A stretch of DNA of 64,000 nucleotides from Sphingomicrobium flavum. GTDB taxonomy: Bacteria; Pseudomonadota; Alphaproteobacteria; Sphingomonadales; Sphingomonadaceae. The position numbers and the translations under genes were made by a program. The stretch is from positions 806,001 through 870,000 of the forward strand of contig NZ_CP102630.1 of NCBI RefSeq assembly GCF_024721605.1, in the 5' to 3' direction. This document shows positions 28,125 through 42,123 of the stretch, piece by piece (positions within the stretch are counted from its first letter, which is position 1; each line of letters starts with the position of its first letter). The notes under the pieces are model-generated. The model was not told the DNA's origin. It ran no database searches and saw nothing but the letters and a program-made list of their open reading frames with translations.

Positions 28125-28355
28125 CTAGTCGGCCTGGTCGACCTCGGCCTCCGGCTCGAGCAGGCGGTGCAGGTGCACCACCACATATTTCATCTCCGCA
28201 TCGTCGACCGTGCGCTGCGCGGCGCCCCGCCAGGCGTCTTCCGCGCTGGCATAATTGTCATAGATGCCGACCATGTCGATGGAATCGAGATCGGTGAACT
28301 CGAGGCCGCGCGGATCCTTGACCCGCCCGCCAAATACCAGATGAAGCTTGCTCAT
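28125..28355 (-). CDS. DUF4170 protein
   Basis: A 76-residue protein of the alphaproteobacterial DUF4170 family, recognised by MSKLHLVFGG at the N-terminus, the DIVGIY-like DMVGIYDNYASAEDAW and the KYVVVHLHRLLEPE end. The function is unknown. The start at ATG 28355 gives the expected short length; the frame remains open upstream without similarity. It is convergent with the rhomboid gene and lies downstream of the YqjD/YqjE-like operon, 52 bp away. Confidence 0.85.
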   Translation of the reverse strand: MSKLHLVFGGRVKDPRGLEFTDLDSIDMVGIYDNYASAEDAWRGAAQRTVDDAEMKYVVVHLHRLLEPEAEVDQAD

Positions 28356-28407
28356 GGGCGGCCCGCTAGCAGCATTTTGCCGTTTTGCGAAGCCGCCTTT
28401 TGCCGGG

Positions 28408-28872
28408 TCATTTCTTGGCAGCGTCCTTGGCCGCTTCGGCCGAGCGACGCGCAGCCGCGCCGATGCCCTTGACCACGTCGCGCACGACATTTTCGGCCGC
28501 GCTGGTGGTGATGCCTTTTTCCTCGAGCGTCGACTTGCCGGCATTGCGCGCAGCATCGAACGCGGTGTGCGCGCGGTCGTTGAGCTTGCCGCCCACGTCC
28601 TTGAAGGCTTTCTTCTCACGCTCCGAACGGGGCAGCAGCGCACCGATCAGCAGGCCGAGCGCCAGTCCGCCGCCCAGTGCCAGCAGGGGCGATTCTGAAA
28701 TGCCTTCACCGGTCTTGCGGCGGGCAGTGACAACACCTTCACGGCTCTTGTCATAGGCAGCGATCGCCTTTTCGCGGCTGCTGTCATAGGCAGCGACCGT
28801 CTTGTCGCGCACGCCGCGCGCGGCTTCTTCGAGGCGCTCTTGGGCGTCCTTGGCTTTATCCTTCACACTCAT
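28408..28872 (-). CDS. Hypothetical membrane-anchored helical protein (stress operon, fourth gene)
   Basis: A 154-residue protein with an amphipathic N-terminal helix region (KAKDAQERLEEAARGVRDK), a glycine-zipper-like hydrophobic segment ESPLLALGGGLALGLLIGALL around residues 59-79, and a lysine/alanine-rich helical tail (AAARRSAEAAKDAAKK). The layout resembles ElaB/YqjD/DUF883 proteins, which sit in the inner membrane in stationary phase. Its ATG overlaps the preceding stop by four bases (ATGA), so it belongs to the operon starting at 30206. Exact family uncertain. Confidence 0.7.
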   Translation of the reverse strand: MSVKDKAKDAQERLEEAARGVRDKTVAAYDSSREKAIAAYDKSREGVVTARRKTGEGISESPLLALGGGLALGLLIGALLPRSEREKKAFKDVGGKLNDRAHTAFDAARNAGKSTLEEKGITTSAAENVVRDVVKGIGAAARRSAEAAKDAAKK

Positions 28873-29330
28873 TTCGCTTTCTCCACTTCCGGTTTGTTCT
28901 TTTTGGTTCTGGGACTGGGGGCCACGCTTTTGGCCAGTCGCGCCACCGCGACCGGGCTGTTGGGGGCTTCGGCGGCAAGACTGTCATCGGCCTTGCGGGC
29001 CTCATCCTCGTCGAAGCGGTTGGACAGCCGTTCATAGGTGTCTACCGCGAGCTTGCTGACCGGCTTGCGCGCCAAGAACAACGCTGCCGCGGCCACCGCC
29101 CCGGCGACGATGTAGGGCTTGTCCTTGGCGAAGCGCACGGCGCCGTCCGCCACATCCTCGCCTGCGGTCTTTGCGGCCTGTGCCGACGCTTTCCACGCCT
29201 GTTTGGCAAGCAGGTCGGGCGCAAGGCGGCGCTTGGCCTCGCCGATCGCCAACTTGGCGCTATGCATGAGCTTGGCGCGGGCCGCTTCGGCAGCATTTTC
29301 AGCCGCAATCACTTTGGGATCGATCGGCAT
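28869..29330 (-). CDS. Hypothetical membrane-anchored helical protein (DUF3618-like; stress operon, third gene)
   Basis: A 153-residue protein: helical N-terminus rich in alanine and lysine, one hydrophobic segment PYIVAGAVAAAALFLA near residue 75, and a disordered basic tail ending KKNKPEVEKAK. The arrangement recalls DUF3618 and YqjK-type proteins encoded beside YqjE homologues. Its ATG directly abuts the stop of the YqjE-like gene and its stop overlaps the next ATG. Assignment rests mainly on context and topology. Confidence 0.68.
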   Translation of the reverse strand: MPIDPKVIAAENAAEAARAKLMHSAKLAIGEAKRRLAPDLLAKQAWKASAQAAKTAGEDVADGAVRFAKDKPYIVAGAVAAAALFLARKPVSKLAVDTYERLSNRFDEDEARKADDSLAAEAPNSPVAVARLAKSVAPSPRTKKNKPEVEKAK

Positions 29331-29675
29331 CTACAGCTTCTCCAGCTTGGACTTGGCGGTAAGCGCCAGGCCACCCGCGATCACGGCAGCGATGGCTGTT
29401 GCAATCAGCCCGCCCGCAAGCGGACCCACCAACGTAGCCAGCGCAAGCGCGACGGTGACGAACAGCGTCACGACGGCAGCGATGCCAAACACGCCCGCGA
29501 CCGCCAGCATGACCAGTGGCCCACGATATAGCCCGGCATGGCTGACCGCCTTGGCCTTGGCGAGATTGAGTTCCGCCGCAGCATATTCACGGCCATCGTT
29601 GACCACCCTTCCCAGAAGATCGCCAATCCCGCTATCGGGATCGAAGTTCTGGGGATCCGCCTGTTCGTCCAACAT
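29331..29675 (-). CDS. YqjE/Hol-X-like membrane protein (DUF1469)
   Basis: A 114-residue inner-membrane protein with a short helical N-terminus (GDLLGRVVNDGREYAAAELNLAKAKA) followed by two transmembrane segments (about 52-76 and 80-103), the pattern of PF07332 proteins labelled 'phage holin family'. In Escherichia the homologue YqjE sits next to YqjD in an envelope operon. There is no phage gene nearby, so a holin role is unlikely. It is the second gene of the operon, 12 bp after the first. Confidence 0.82.
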   Translation of the reverse strand: MLDEQADPQNFDPDSGIGDLLGRVVNDGREYAAAELNLAKAKAVSHAGLYRGPLVMLAVAGVFGIAAVVTLFVTVALALATLVGPLAGGLIATAIAAVIAGGLALTAKSKLEKL

Positions 29676-29687
29676 CAGCCCCTTCGC

Positions 29688-31637
<1,950 letters not shown>

Positions 31638-31671
31638 AATTTACTTGCGTGTGTGGGGCGTTTCTGATTCT

Positions 31672-31992
31672 ATGTCCGTCATGAGCGTGGGGCGCAAAAC
31701 CAAGGGGCTGCTTCGCCGGGCAATCGTGCCGGCGCTGGCCATCATCGTCATCGGCAATTTTGCCGGCTATGCGGTGGCGGGCGACAATGGCTTGCTGGCC
31801 TGGGGTGGCTATCACCGCGACCATGAAGAGCGCCGCGCCGAACTCGACGAATTGAAGGCCGAGCGTGATCGCCTCCAGCATCGCTCCGCCCTGCTCAATC
31901 CGCGCAACGCCGATCCCGACATGGCCGAAGAGCTAGTCCGCAAGGATCTGGGCCTGGTGCGCGAAGACGAAATTATCGTCCCGCTCGATTAA
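31672..31992 (+). CDS. ftsB: FtsB/DivIC septum formation initiator
   Basis: A 106-residue single-pass division protein: a basic cytoplasmic start (GRKTKGLLRRA), one transmembrane helix (about residues 16-36), a periplasmic coiled coil (HRDHEERRAELDELKAERDRLQHR) and the VRKDLGLVREDEIIV end typical of FtsB. It would bridge FtsL and FtsQ at the septum. ATG at 31672 is chosen; a second ATG 9 bp downstream is equally possible. It follows eno, the order I expect in many proteobacteria, and precedes pdhA. Confidence 0.88.
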   Translation: MSVMSVGRKTKGLLRRAIVPALAIIVIGNFAGYAVAGDNGLLAWGGYHRDHEERRAELDELKAERDRLQHRSALLNPRNADPDMAEELVRKDLGLVREDEIIVPLD

Positions 31993-32076
31993 TCGGAACC
32001 TGCATACGTATCCGGTGATTGCCATTTCCGTAGGGTCACCCCTATAGAGCCATCGACTAACAGGAGATCATCGAAC

Positions 32077-33135
32077 GTGGCGCGACCCGCGAAGAAGAAG
32101 ACGCCTGCCAAGAAGGCGCAGCCCCCGCTCGGAAATAAGGAGCGGCCGCAAGAACCCAAGCGCTATAAGGCGACCAAGGACGAACTGCTTGATTTCTACA
32201 AGCAAATGCTTCTCATCCGCCGCTTCGAAGAGCGCGCGGGCCAGCTTTACGGGCTCGGCCTGATCGGTGGTTTCTGCCATCTCTATATCGGCCAGGAAGC
32301 CGTTGCGGTCGGGCTGCAATCCGCCATGACGGTGGGCAAGGACAGCGTCATCACCGGTTATCGCGATCATGGCCACATGCTCGCTTACGGTATCGATCCC
32401 AAGGTCATCATGGCCGAACTGACCGGCCGCGAAGCCGGCATTTCGCGCGGCAAGGGCGGCTCCATGCACATGTTCAGCGTCGAACATGGCTTTTACGGCG
32501 GTCACGGCATTGTCGGTGCGCAGGTCAGCCTCGGCACCGGGCTTGCCTTCAAGCACCAATATTCGGGCGATGGCGGCGTCAATCTTGCCTATTTCGGCGA
32601 CGGCGCGGCCAATCAGGGCCAGGTCTATGAAAGCTTCAACATGGCGGAGCTGTGGAACCTGCCCATCATCTACGCGATCGAAAATAACGGCTATGCCATG
32701 GGCACCAGCGTCGAGCGTTCGGCCTCCGAACCCGATTTCTACCGCCGCGGCGAAAGCTTCCAGATCCCGGGTATCCAGGTCGATGGCATGGATGTGCTCG
32801 AGGTTCGCGGCGCCGCCGAAGTGGCGCTTGAATGGACGCGCAGCGGCAAGGGCCCGATCATCCTTGAGCTCAAGACCTATCGCTATCGCGGCCACTCCAT
32901 GTCCGATCCGGCCAAATATCGCACCCGCGAGGAAGTTGACAGCTACAAGAAGGAACGCGATCCCATCGACCGCATCAAGGCCGACCTTGAAAAGGCTGGT
33001 GTCTCGGAAGACGAGCTCAAGGGGATCGACAAGGAAATCAAGGACATCATGATCGAAGCGGCCAAGTTCGCTGAAGATACGCCCGAGCCCGATCCGGCCG
33101 AACTCTACACTGACGTCCTGGTGGAGAAATATTGA
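32077..33135 (+). CDS. pdhA: Pyruvate dehydrogenase E1 component, alpha subunit
   Basis: Half of the thiamine-diphosphate-dependent E1 that decarboxylates pyruvate. The 352-residue protein starts with GTG, 11 bp after an AGGAG site, and has a basic, lysine-rich extension ([10 protein letters not shown]). The TPP/Mg motif is [12 protein letters not shown] ... [10 protein letters not shown] (about residues 180-210), and the phosphorylation-loop region is [11 protein letters not shown]. pdhB overlaps its stop by one base. E2 and E3 genes are not in the window. Confidence 0.96.
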   Translation: MARPAKKKTPAKKAQPPLGNKERPQEPKRYKATKDELLDFYKQMLLIRRFEERAGQLYGLGLIGGFCHLYIGQEAVAVGLQSAMTVGKDSVITGYRDHGHMLAYGIDPKVIMAELTGREAGISRGKGGSMHMFSVEHGFYGGHGIVGAQVSLGTGLAFKHQYSGDGGVNLAYFGDGAANQGQVYESFNMAELWNLPIIYAIENNGYAMGTSVERSASEPDFYRRGESFQIPGIQVDGMDVLEVRGAAEVALEWTRSGKGPIILELKTYRYRGHSMSDPAKYRTREEVDSYKKERDPIDRIKADLEKAGVSEDELKGIDKEIKDIMIEAAKFAEDTPEPDPAELYTDVLVEKY

Positions 33136-34526
33136 TGGCGACCGAACTCAAGATGCCGGCGCTCTCGCCCACCATGGAAGAAGGCACGCTGGCCAAATGG
33201 CTGGTCAAGGAAGGCGACGCGATCAGCGCGGGCGATATCCTGGCCGAAATCGAAACCGACAAGGCGACGATGGAATTCGAAGCCGTCGATGAAGGCGTGC
33301 TCTTGAAGATTCTCGTCCCCGAAGGCAGCGACAATGTCGCCGTCGGCACCGCCATCGGCGTGATGGGCGAAGAGGGCGAGACCGCAGGCGATGTCGCCGC
33401 TGCACCCGCCGAAGCCGCGCCGGTCGAAGACGTGCCGGGCGAAGGCAAGGATGTCGGCCGCGAGGAAAGCGACGCGGCCATCACCAAGATCGATCCTGCC
33501 CCCAAGGCGACCCATGTCGATGCCGACCTTCCCGATGGCACGACCATGAAATCGCAGACCGTACGCGAAGCGCTGCGCGATGCGATGGCCGAGGAAATGC
33601 GCGCCGACGACCGCGTCTTCGTGATGGGTGAGGAAGTCGCCGAATATAACGGCGCCTACAAGGTCACGCAGGGCCTGCTCGACGAATTTGGCGCGCGCCG
33701 CGTGATCGATACGCCGATCACCGAATATGGCTTTGCCGGCGTGGGTTCGGGCGCGGCCATGGGCGGCCTGCGTCCGGTCATCGAATTCATGACCTTCAAC
33801 TTCGCCATGCAGGCGATCGACCACATCATCAATTCGGCCGCCAAGACCAACTATATGTCGGGTGGGCAGATGCGCTGTCCGATCGTCTTCCGCGGCCCCA
33901 ATGGCGCGGCGAGCCGCGTCGCCGCGCAGCACAGCCAGAATTACGGCCCCTGGTATGCCAGCGTGCCGGGCCTGGTTGTCATCTCGCCTTACACGGCAGC
34001 TGACGCCAAGGGCCTGATGAAGGCCGCCATCCGCAGCGAAGACCCCGTCGTCTTCCTCGAGAACGAGCTGCTCTACGGCCAGAGCTTCGATGTGCCCGAC
34101 ATGGACGATTATGTCCTGCCCATCGGCAAGGCCCGCATCGCCCGCGAAGGCAGCGACGTCACCATCGTCTCTTATTCGATCGGCGTCGGCGTCGCCTTGG
34201 AAGCTGCTGAAACGCTGGCAGGTGAGGGGATCGATGCCGAAGTCATCGACCTTCGCACGCTGCGCCCGCTCGATACCGGCACGGTGCTCAACAGCCTTGC
34301 CAAGACGAACCGCATGATTGTGGTGGAAGAAGGATGGCCGACCTGCTCGATCGCTTCGGAAATCGCTGCGGTGGCGATGGAGCAGGGCTTCGACGATCTC
34401 GATGCCCCGGTGCTGCGCGTCACCAATGAGGATGTGCCGCTGCCTTATGCCGCCAATCTTGAGAAGCTCGCGCTGATCAAGCCTGCCGACGTCGTCGCGG
34501 CGGCCAAGAAGGTGAGCTATCGCTGA
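33135..34526 (+). CDS. pdhB: Pyruvate dehydrogenase E1 component, beta subunit with lipoyl domain
   Basis: The 463-residue E1-beta subunit carries an extra N-terminal lipoyl domain (residues 1-80; the lipoylated Lys lies in [13 protein letters not shown]), an alphaproteobacterial trait, then a flexible Ala/Glu/Pro linker to about residue 135, then the transketolase-like domains ([37 protein letters not shown], and the C-terminal half with [11 protein letters not shown]). ATG overlaps the pdhA stop (TGATG). It forms a heterotetramer with PdhA. Confidence 0.96.
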   Translation: MATELKMPALSPTMEEGTLAKWLVKEGDAISAGDILAEIETDKATMEFEAVDEGVLLKILVPEGSDNVAVGTAIGVMGEEGETAGDVAAAPAEAAPVEDVPGEGKDVGREESDAAITKIDPAPKATHVDADLPDGTTMKSQTVREALRDAMAEEMRADDRVFVMGEEVAEYNGAYKVTQGLLDEFGARRVIDTPITEYGFAGVGSGAAMGGLRPVIEFMTFNFAMQAIDHIINSAAKTNYMSGGQMRCPIVFRGPNGAASRVAAQHSQNYGPWYASVPGLVVISPYTAADAKGLMKAAIRSEDPVVFLENELLYGQSFDVPDMDDYVLPIGKARIAREGSDVTIVSYSIGVGVALEAAETLAGEGIDAEVIDLRTLRPLDTGTVLNSLAKTNRMIVVEEGWPTCSIASEIAAVAMEQGFDDLDAPVLRVTNEDVPLPYAANLEKLALIKPADVVAAAKKVSYR

Positions 34527-34533
34527 AGGTGAG

Positions 34534-35169
34534 TTGACGCCCGACCGGGCGCTGGCGCTGACCCATTTCCCGGCGCCGATCCGCCCAGCGGTCGAGGCGA
34601 TCTGGCGCGTCGACGCGACCTTGGCCGAGGTCGTGGCCGGCACCACCGAGCCCGCCGTCGGCGCGATCCGCCTGGCCTGGTGGCGTGAGGCGCTGGAGCG
34701 GCTCGACCATTCTGATCCGCCCGCCGAGCCGCGCCTGGCCGATATTGCGCAGCACTGCCTGCCGCGCGGAGTCACTGGCGCGATGATTGCGGAAATCGAG
34801 GATGGCTATGCCGCTTTGCTGGAAGAAGTGCCCGACAGCCTGCGCATCGGTAAGGCCGGCGCTGCCCATTTCGCCGCCATCGCGCGGCTGATCGGCGAGG
34901 ACGATCCCAAGCTGGCCGGTGCTGGTGCGCTCGCCATGCTGGCCCGTGTGCGCGGCCTGTCTTCTGAAGAGTTGAAGCCTGCCGCGCTGCAACGCATGGC
35001 CAGCCTCAAGGGCCATCGCTTCGCTCGACCGCTGCGCCCGCTCACCAACCTCGCGCGTTTAGCGGCCCGCGATTTCCTGCGTCGCGAGGTCGAGCCTGAA
35101 GCCACGCCGGGCCGCGCCTTTGCAATGTTGTCGCACCGGTTGAGCGGGGTCGTGACAGGGGCGAATTGA
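34534..35169 (+). CDS. Squalene/phytoene synthase-like protein, probably non-catalytic
   Basis: A 211-residue helical protein of the squalene/phytoene synthase superfamily, recognised by AIRLAWWREALERLDH near residue 48 and the helix KAGAAHFAAIARLIGED. The two aspartate-rich DxxxD metal motifs of true synthases are not evident, which favours a role like the NDUFAF6-type assembly proteins over prenyl synthesis. The start must be TTG at 34534, because an in-frame stop lies just upstream and no ATG or GTG is available. It follows pdhB by 7 bp. Confidence 0.7.
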   Translation: MTPDRALALTHFPAPIRPAVEAIWRVDATLAEVVAGTTEPAVGAIRLAWWREALERLDHSDPPAEPRLADIAQHCLPRGVTGAMIAEIEDGYAALLEEVPDSLRIGKAGAAHFAAIARLIGEDDPKLAGAGALAMLARVRGLSSEELKPAALQRMASLKGHRFARPLRPLTNLARLAARDFLRREVEPEATPGRAFAMLSHRLSGVVTGAN

Positions 35170-35213
35170 CGCGCTAGGCTGCCTGTGCCGGATCGATGAA
35201 ACTTGGAGGCCCC

Positions 35214-35669
35214 ATGGCCCGCATCGTCGCCGGCATTGCCGCAGTCCTGCTATTGATCACCGGCGCTGCCCTGCTTCTGGGCAGCAACGCCGAAGCCACC
35301 GGCAACCGCCTTGAAGATACACCCGCACCGCCGCCGACAGAGGAGGCTTCGCGCGTCCTTCCCGTCATCCCCGAAATCGGCGAACCGCCCAAGGCCGACC
35401 CCTTGAGCAAGGAAGAAAAACGCTTCAACCGCATGGACAAGGATCGCAACGATCAGATCAGCCTGCCCGAAATGGTTCAGCCTCGTCGCAGTCGCTTCGC
35501 CAGCCTCGACCTCGATGGCGATGGCGTGCTGCGCTTCGAGGAATGGGCGATCACCACCATCGACAAGTTCGAAGGCGCCGACGCCGACGGCGACGGCATC
35601 CTGACCCGCGCCGAATATGCCACCACCGCACCCAAACCGCGTGCGCCAAAGCCCAAATGTAGCTGTTAG
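35214..35669 (+). CDS. EF-hand calcium-binding protein with N-terminal anchor
   Basis: A 151-residue protein with an N-terminal hydrophobic segment ([19 protein letters not shown]) that anchors or exports it, a Pro-rich linker, and three EF-hand-like loops: [24 protein letters not shown] and [12 protein letters not shown]. The last two have the full canonical DxDxDG pattern. It ends in a Cys-containing basic tail (KPKCSC). A GGAGG site 7 bp before ATG 35214 decides the start over an ATG 18 bp earlier. The stop overlaps that of the convergent trmFO. Role unknown; periplasmic Ca2+ binding is likely. Confidence 0.85.
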   Translation: MARIVAGIAAVLLLITGAALLLGSNAEATGNRLEDTPAPPPTEEASRVLPVIPEIGEPPKADPLSKEEKRFNRMDKDRNDQISLPEMVQPRRSRFASLDLDGDGVLRFEEWAITTIDKFEGADADGDGILTRAEYATTAPKPRAPKPKCSC

Positions 35670-37015
35670 GCGGTTTCCAGCGCCTTGGCTTCAATGCCCG
35701 TCCGCGCGGCCCAATCGGCAAAGGCGGCGCGCGCACGTTCTGTATATTTCAGGCGGCGATTGGCCTTTTTCATCTTGCCTTCGATGGGAGGGAAGAGGCC
35801 GAAATTGACGTTCATCGGCTGATAGGTTTCGGCCTCCGCGCCGCCCGTAATGTGCGACAATAGCGCACCAAAGGCGGTTTCCACTGGCGGTGCCTCGAAG
35901 GTCTCGCCCTTGGCTTCGGCTGCTGCAAAGCGCGCGGCCATCAGCCCGACGGCGGCAGATTCCAGATAACCCTCGCACCCGGTAATCTGCCCGGCAAAGC
36001 GGATATTGGGCTTAGACTTCAGTCGCAATTGCTCGTCCAGCAGCTCCGGCGATTTGATGAAGCTGTTGCGGTGGATCCCGCCAAGCCGGGCAAATTCGGC
36101 CTTTTCCAGCCCCGGGATCATGCGGAAAATGTCGGTCTGGGCGCCATATTTCAGCTTGGTCTGGAATCCGACCATGTTCCACAGCGTGCCGAGCGCATTA
36201 TCCTGCCGCAGCTGCACCACCGCATAGGGCCAGCGCCCCGTGCGCGGATCGTCGAGCCCCACAGGCTTCATCGGCCCGTGCCGCAGTGTTTCCACCCCGC
36301 GCTCCGCCATTACCTCAATCGGCATGCAGCCTTCAAAGTAAGGCGTGTCCTTTTCCCATTCCTTGAACTCGGTCTTCTCGCCCTCATTCAGCGCCTGGAT
36401 GAAGGCTTCGTATTGCGCCTTGTCCATCGGGCAGTTGATGTAATCTTTGCCTTCACCTTTGTCCCATCGCGACTGGAACCAGGCCACGTCGAAGTCGATA
36501 CTCTCCTTGTGCACGATCGGCGCGATCGCATCGAAAAAGGCGAGGGCATCCTTGCCCGTCTCGCTGGCAATGCTTTCCGCCAACGCCGACCCCGTCAGCG
36601 GCCCCGTCGCCACAATGGTCATGCCGTCATCGGGCAGCGCATCGATCCGCTCGCGAACCACGCTGATATTGGGATGGCCCTGCACTTTGGCCGTCACAGC
36701 CGCGGCAAAGCCATCACGGTCTACTGCCAGCGCTGATCCCGCAGGCACGCGATGCTCATCCGCACAAGCCATGATGAGCGACCCCAGTCGCCGCATTTCC
36801 TGATGCAGCAGGCCCACCGCATTCAAATCGGCATCGTCCGAGCGAAAGCTGTTCGAACAGACCATCTCGGCCAGCTGGTCGCTGTCATGCGCGGGCGTCG
36901 TATCGCCGCCGCCGCGCATTTCGGACAAGCGAACCCTCAGTCCCGCTTCGGCCAGCTGCCAGGCAGCTTCCGACCCGGCGAGCCCGCCCCCGATAATGTG
37001 CACATCATGCGTCAT
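35666..37015 (-). CDS. trmFO: TrmFO, folate-dependent tRNA (uracil-54-C5) methyltransferase
   Basis: TrmFO makes ribothymidine at tRNA position 54 using methylenetetrahydrofolate and FADH2. The 449-residue protein begins with the FAD-binding [16 protein letters not shown], has the conserved cysteine in [11 protein letters not shown] (near residue 53), the second catalytic cysteine in [15 protein letters not shown] (near 220), and the family segment [11 protein letters not shown] ... [21 protein letters not shown]. Full length. It is preceded by the terminator of the host-attachment gene and convergent with the EF-hand gene. Confidence 0.96.
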   Translation of the reverse strand: MTHDVHIIGGGLAGSEAAWQLAEAGLRVRLSEMRGGGDTTPAHDSDQLAEMVCSNSFRSDDADLNAVGLLHQEMRRLGSLIMACADEHRVPAGSALAVDRDGFAAAVTAKVQGHPNISVVRERIDALPDDGMTIVATGPLTGSALAESIASETGKDALAFFDAIAPIVHKESIDFDVAWFQSRWDKGEGKDYINCPMDKAQYEAFIQALNEGEKTEFKEWEKDTPYFEGCMPIEVMAERGVETLRHGPMKPVGLDDPRTGRWPYAVVQLRQDNALGTLWNMVGFQTKLKYGAQTDIFRMIPGLEKAEFARLGGIHRNSFIKSPELLDEQLRLKSKPNIRFAGQITGCEGYLESAAVGLMAARFAAAEAKGETFEAPPVETAFGALLSHITGGAEAETYQPMNVNFGLFPPIEGKMKKANRRLKYTERARAAFADWAARTGIEAKALETA

Positions 37016-37043
37016 GCCGCGCGCTCTAGCCGCTCAATGCGCA

Positions 37044-37072
37044 TAAAAAAAGGCGGCGCAATCGCACCGCCT
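37044..37072 (-). terminator. Rho-independent terminator after the host-attachment-family gene
   Basis: A GC-rich stem-loop (37051-37072, arms AGGCGG/CCGCCT with further pairing) followed on the minus strand by seven T. It starts 20 bp after the stop of the gene at 37092 and lies just upstream of trmFO. Confidence 0.82.
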
Positions 37073-37091
37073 CTTTTCGTTGGGCCAAGTG

Positions 37092-37565
37092 TTAGGCGAG
37101 CACTTCGGGCGGCGCTTCGACCTCGGTTTCGCCGTCGATCAGCTTTTCGATCTCGTTCAAGGGCTGGTTAGTCATTTCCTTGTCGATCTGCAGGATCGTG
37201 CGCTTCTCGGTTTCCTTGTGCAACTTCTTGCGCAGTTCGCCCAGCGTCTTGGGCGGGGCGATGATGACCAGTCCGTCGAAATCGTTCTTGAGCGCGCGGC
37301 TGTTGATGCGATCGGCCGCCTCATGCGCCCAGCGATCTTCTTCCAGCTGGTGAAAATCGGTTTCCTCATAGCTGGAACGCGCCGAGGAGCCTGAGGAGAA
37401 CACCGAACCCGGCGCATCAGTCGAAAGTTCGCGGTCAGGGGCGTCGTCGCGGCGCTCCTTCTTCTCGACCTGCAAATTCATGTGTTTGTCGTCGCCCTCA
37501 TTCCTGAGGAACAGCATTTTGCGGCCGTCGGTGACGAGGACGAGGGTGTCGGTGGCAATGCCCAT
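37092..37565 (-). CDS. Host attachment protein family (PF10116-like)
   Basis: A 157-residue soluble protein of the family named after a plant-attachment gene; the biochemical role is not established. It begins TLVLVTDGRKMLFLRNEGD, has a charged middle (EKKERRDDAPDRE, SYEETDFHQLEEDRWAHEAADRIN) and a conserved C-terminal ADxIN/IIAPPKTLGELRKKL segment similar to eRF1-like folds. Its AGGAGA ribosome-binding site lies in the 3' arm of a hairpin right after gyrA, and a strong terminator follows. Probably widespread housekeeping or stress function; nothing here suggests host interaction. Confidence 0.82.
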   Translation of the reverse strand: MGIATDTLVLVTDGRKMLFLRNEGDDKHMNLQVEKKERRDDAPDRELSTDAPGSVFSSGSSARSSYEETDFHQLEEDRWAHEAADRINSRALKNDFDGLVIIAPPKTLGELRKKLHKETEKRTILQIDKEMTNQPLNEIEKLIDGETEVEAPPEVLA

Positions 37566-37567
37566 GG

Positions 37568-37617
37568 GGGTCTCCTTTGTTCATCAAACTCTTGTTCGAT
37601 CAACGGGCAGGAGACCC
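37568..37617 (-). promoter_or_regulatory. Hairpin that can sequester the ribosome-binding site of the gene at 37092
   Basis: Perfect 8-bp inverted repeat (GGGTCTCC at 37610-37617 as read on the minus strand, GGAGACCC at 37568-37575) with a 34-nt loop, placed between the gyrA stop and the next ATG. The 3' arm contains the GGAG Shine-Dalgarno, about 5 bp from the ATG. Confidence 0.5.
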
Positions 37618-37628
37618 GCCACGTTCCG

Positions 37629-40415
<2,787 letters not shown>

Positions 40416-40733
40416 GAAATTTCCTATGCTGCTAGTCGGTTCAACTGGGCGCGAGGACCGCGCCGAATCTGTGTCGTCAGACTAGCCGCAGCGACAGCAA
40501 AGAACCACCCCAAAGGGCCTTCAGCGACAGAAAGTTCAGTCGATGCTTACGTTAACGTCAAGCAGCGTGTGCTCGGATCGACGTTTCTGGCGGCAAAACC
40601 GATGCTGACAGACCGGTTCAATCGCTATTCAGCAGCTTTTCGCTAGCAGGGCTGGCGAAGAGGCGCACGGAACGGTAAAGGCGTGCGCGACATTCCTATG
40701 AATAGCAATCAACTCCCCAAGGAGGAAACTCGC
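40416..40733. other. Divergent intergenic region between gyrA and the TPR gene
   Basis: 318 bp without a credible gene. It holds a possible gyrA promoter (40533-40561), a perfect palindrome ACGTTAACGT at 40549-40558 that overlaps it, and, just before the TPR gene, an AAGGAGG site. I see no RNA gene or repeat copy here. Confidence 0.6.
40533..40561 (-). promoter_or_regulatory. Possible gyrA promoter
   Basis: On the minus strand TTGACG (40556-40561), 17-bp spacer, TGAACT (40533-40538), the -10 being a weak match. The palindrome ACGTTAACGT overlaps the -35 end and could be an operator. Confidence 0.3.
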
Positions 40734-41969
40734 ATGAAATTTACGATGACCGCCATGGCGCTCGCGCTTGCCAGCATGGGCATGACGGCCACCCCCGCAT
40801 TGGCGCAGGACGCCGCCGCCCAGGCCGCTCCCGCTTATCCGCCCGTCGAATTGTCGAAGAAGGGCCGCAAGGCGCTTGTCGACGTGCAGGCTGCGGTCAA
40901 CGCCGATGCCGAAAATGCCGCCGCGCTGATCGCGGGCGCCGAAGGCAGCATGGAAAGTGCCGGCGATCGCTATACGCTCGGCCAGCTCAAGCTCACTCAC
41001 GCGCTCAAGCGCGACGATGTTGCCGCCATGGCCGCAGCCGCCGATGAAATGCGCGCAGCGAACGTTGGCGATCCCGCCATCGTGCAGGACCTCTTCGTCA
41101 AGATCGGCAGCATGTACTATAATGCCGAGAATTATCAGGCTGCGCTGGGCGAGTGGGAAAAGGCGCGAGCCATGAACCCCGGTCATGCCGAAACCATGCG
41201 CCTCATGGCAGAAGCCTACGGCCAGATGGGCAATATCCCCCAGGCGATGGCGCTTTATCGCTCGGCGATTGCCGCGCAGGAAGCCGGTGGCACGCTGGCT
41301 GATGAAAATTGGTACAAGCGCGCGTGGAGCATCGCTTATGATGCCGACCATCCCGAAGTGTTCACCATGAGCCGCAGCTGGGTCGAGAAGTTCCCGACCG
41401 ACGCAAACTGGAAGCAGGCGCTGGCCATCTATCACAATGTCGGCACGCATTCGGATGCGGTCTTCCTCGACCTCTTCCGCTTGCGCCGCGCTGCCAACGC
41501 GCTTGAGCGGTCGGCGGATTATTCTGATTATGCACAGCTGCTGCTTGGCGCGAACAGCCCCGGCGAGGCACTGGCAGTGCTCGAGCAGGGCAAGGCTGCT
41601 GGCCTGATCACCGGCGAGAGCATGCTGCAGAAGGAATTGTTCGATCGCGCCAATGCGGGTGAGCGCAGCTCGGGCCGCGAAACGCTGGATGCCGACGCTG
41701 CCGACGCGCCGAGCCGCAACAGCGCCCGCGCCGCCTACAATATCGGCAACGCCTATTACGGCTACGGCCAGTATGACAAGGCTGCCGAGATGTATCGCGT
41801 CGCGCTGACCAAGTCGGACGTCAATCGTGACGTCACCCAGCTGCGGTACGGCATGGCGCTCGCCATGGCGGGCCAGAAGGATGCAGCCCAGGCCGAACTG
41901 GCCAAGGTGGGCGGCGAATTTACCGAGCTGGCCAATTACTGGTCGCTGTTTGCCAAGACCCGCAAATAA
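40734..41969 (+). CDS. Secreted TPR-repeat protein
   Basis: A 411-residue exported protein: signal peptide MKFTMTAMALALASMGMTATPALAQ with AxA-type cleavage after ALA, then tetratricopeptide-like helical repeats. Clear TPR units are DLFVKIGSMYYNAENYQAAL..W, AETMRLMAEAYGQMGNIPQAMALY, and near the C-terminus AAYNIGNAYYGYGQYDKAAEMYRVAL. The start is set at ATG 40734 by the AAGGAGG site 8 bp upstream. A strong terminator follows. It probably scaffolds periplasmic protein interactions; partner unknown. Confidence 0.82.
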   Translation: MKFTMTAMALALASMGMTATPALAQDAAAQAAPAYPPVELSKKGRKALVDVQAAVNADAENAAALIAGAEGSMESAGDRYTLGQLKLTHALKRDDVAAMAAAADEMRAANVGDPAIVQDLFVKIGSMYYNAENYQAALGEWEKARAMNPGHAETMRLMAEAYGQMGNIPQAMALYRSAIAAQEAGGTLADENWYKRAWSIAYDADHPEVFTMSRSWVEKFPTDANWKQALAIYHNVGTHSDAVFLDLFRLRRAANALERSADYSDYAQLLLGANSPGEALAVLEQGKAAGLITGESMLQKELFDRANAGERSSGRETLDADAADAPSRNSARAAYNIGNAYYGYGQYDKAAEMYRVALTKSDVNRDVTQLRYGMALAMAGQKDAAQAELAKVGGEFTELANYWSLFAKTRK

Positions 41970-41996
41970 GCGACCATTCTGTCGCTGAATATCGTT

Positions 41997-42040
41997 GGGG
42001 CGCCGATCCGAAGGGAACGGCGCCCCTTCACTTTGTTTTT
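41997..42040 (+). terminator. Rho-independent terminator of the TPR gene
   Basis: Perfect 9-bp stem (GGGGCGCCG at 41997-42005, CGGCGCCCC at 42018-42026), 12-nt loop, then TTCACTTTGTTTTT. It starts 28 bp after the stop codon. Confidence 0.85.
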
Positions 42041-42078
42041 CCCGCTTTTCTGCGGCCCAGAGGCTGTCCCGAAATGGG

Positions 42079-42086
42079 ATGGTTAA
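42079..42086 (-). promoter_or_regulatory. CtrA half-site (TTAACCAT) before the histidine-kinase-like gene
   Basis: TTAACCAT on the minus strand, 38 bp before the ATG at 42124, in the same orientation relative to the gene as the site before the chemoreceptor at 11225. Match by eye only. Confidence 0.4.
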
Positions 42087-42123
42087 CAGTGTCCATCTGC
42101 AATTTCCGCGCGCGAGGGGCCAC

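Noticed and set aside
29331-29675. Prophage remnant suggested by the 'phage holin family' label
   Set aside because: Context is a chromosomal envelope operon and no phage gene is nearby; the family is broadly cellular.
31993-32076. EcfG promoter before pdhA (GGAAC near 31994)
   Set aside because: No GTT at the required spacing; pdhA is a housekeeping gene.
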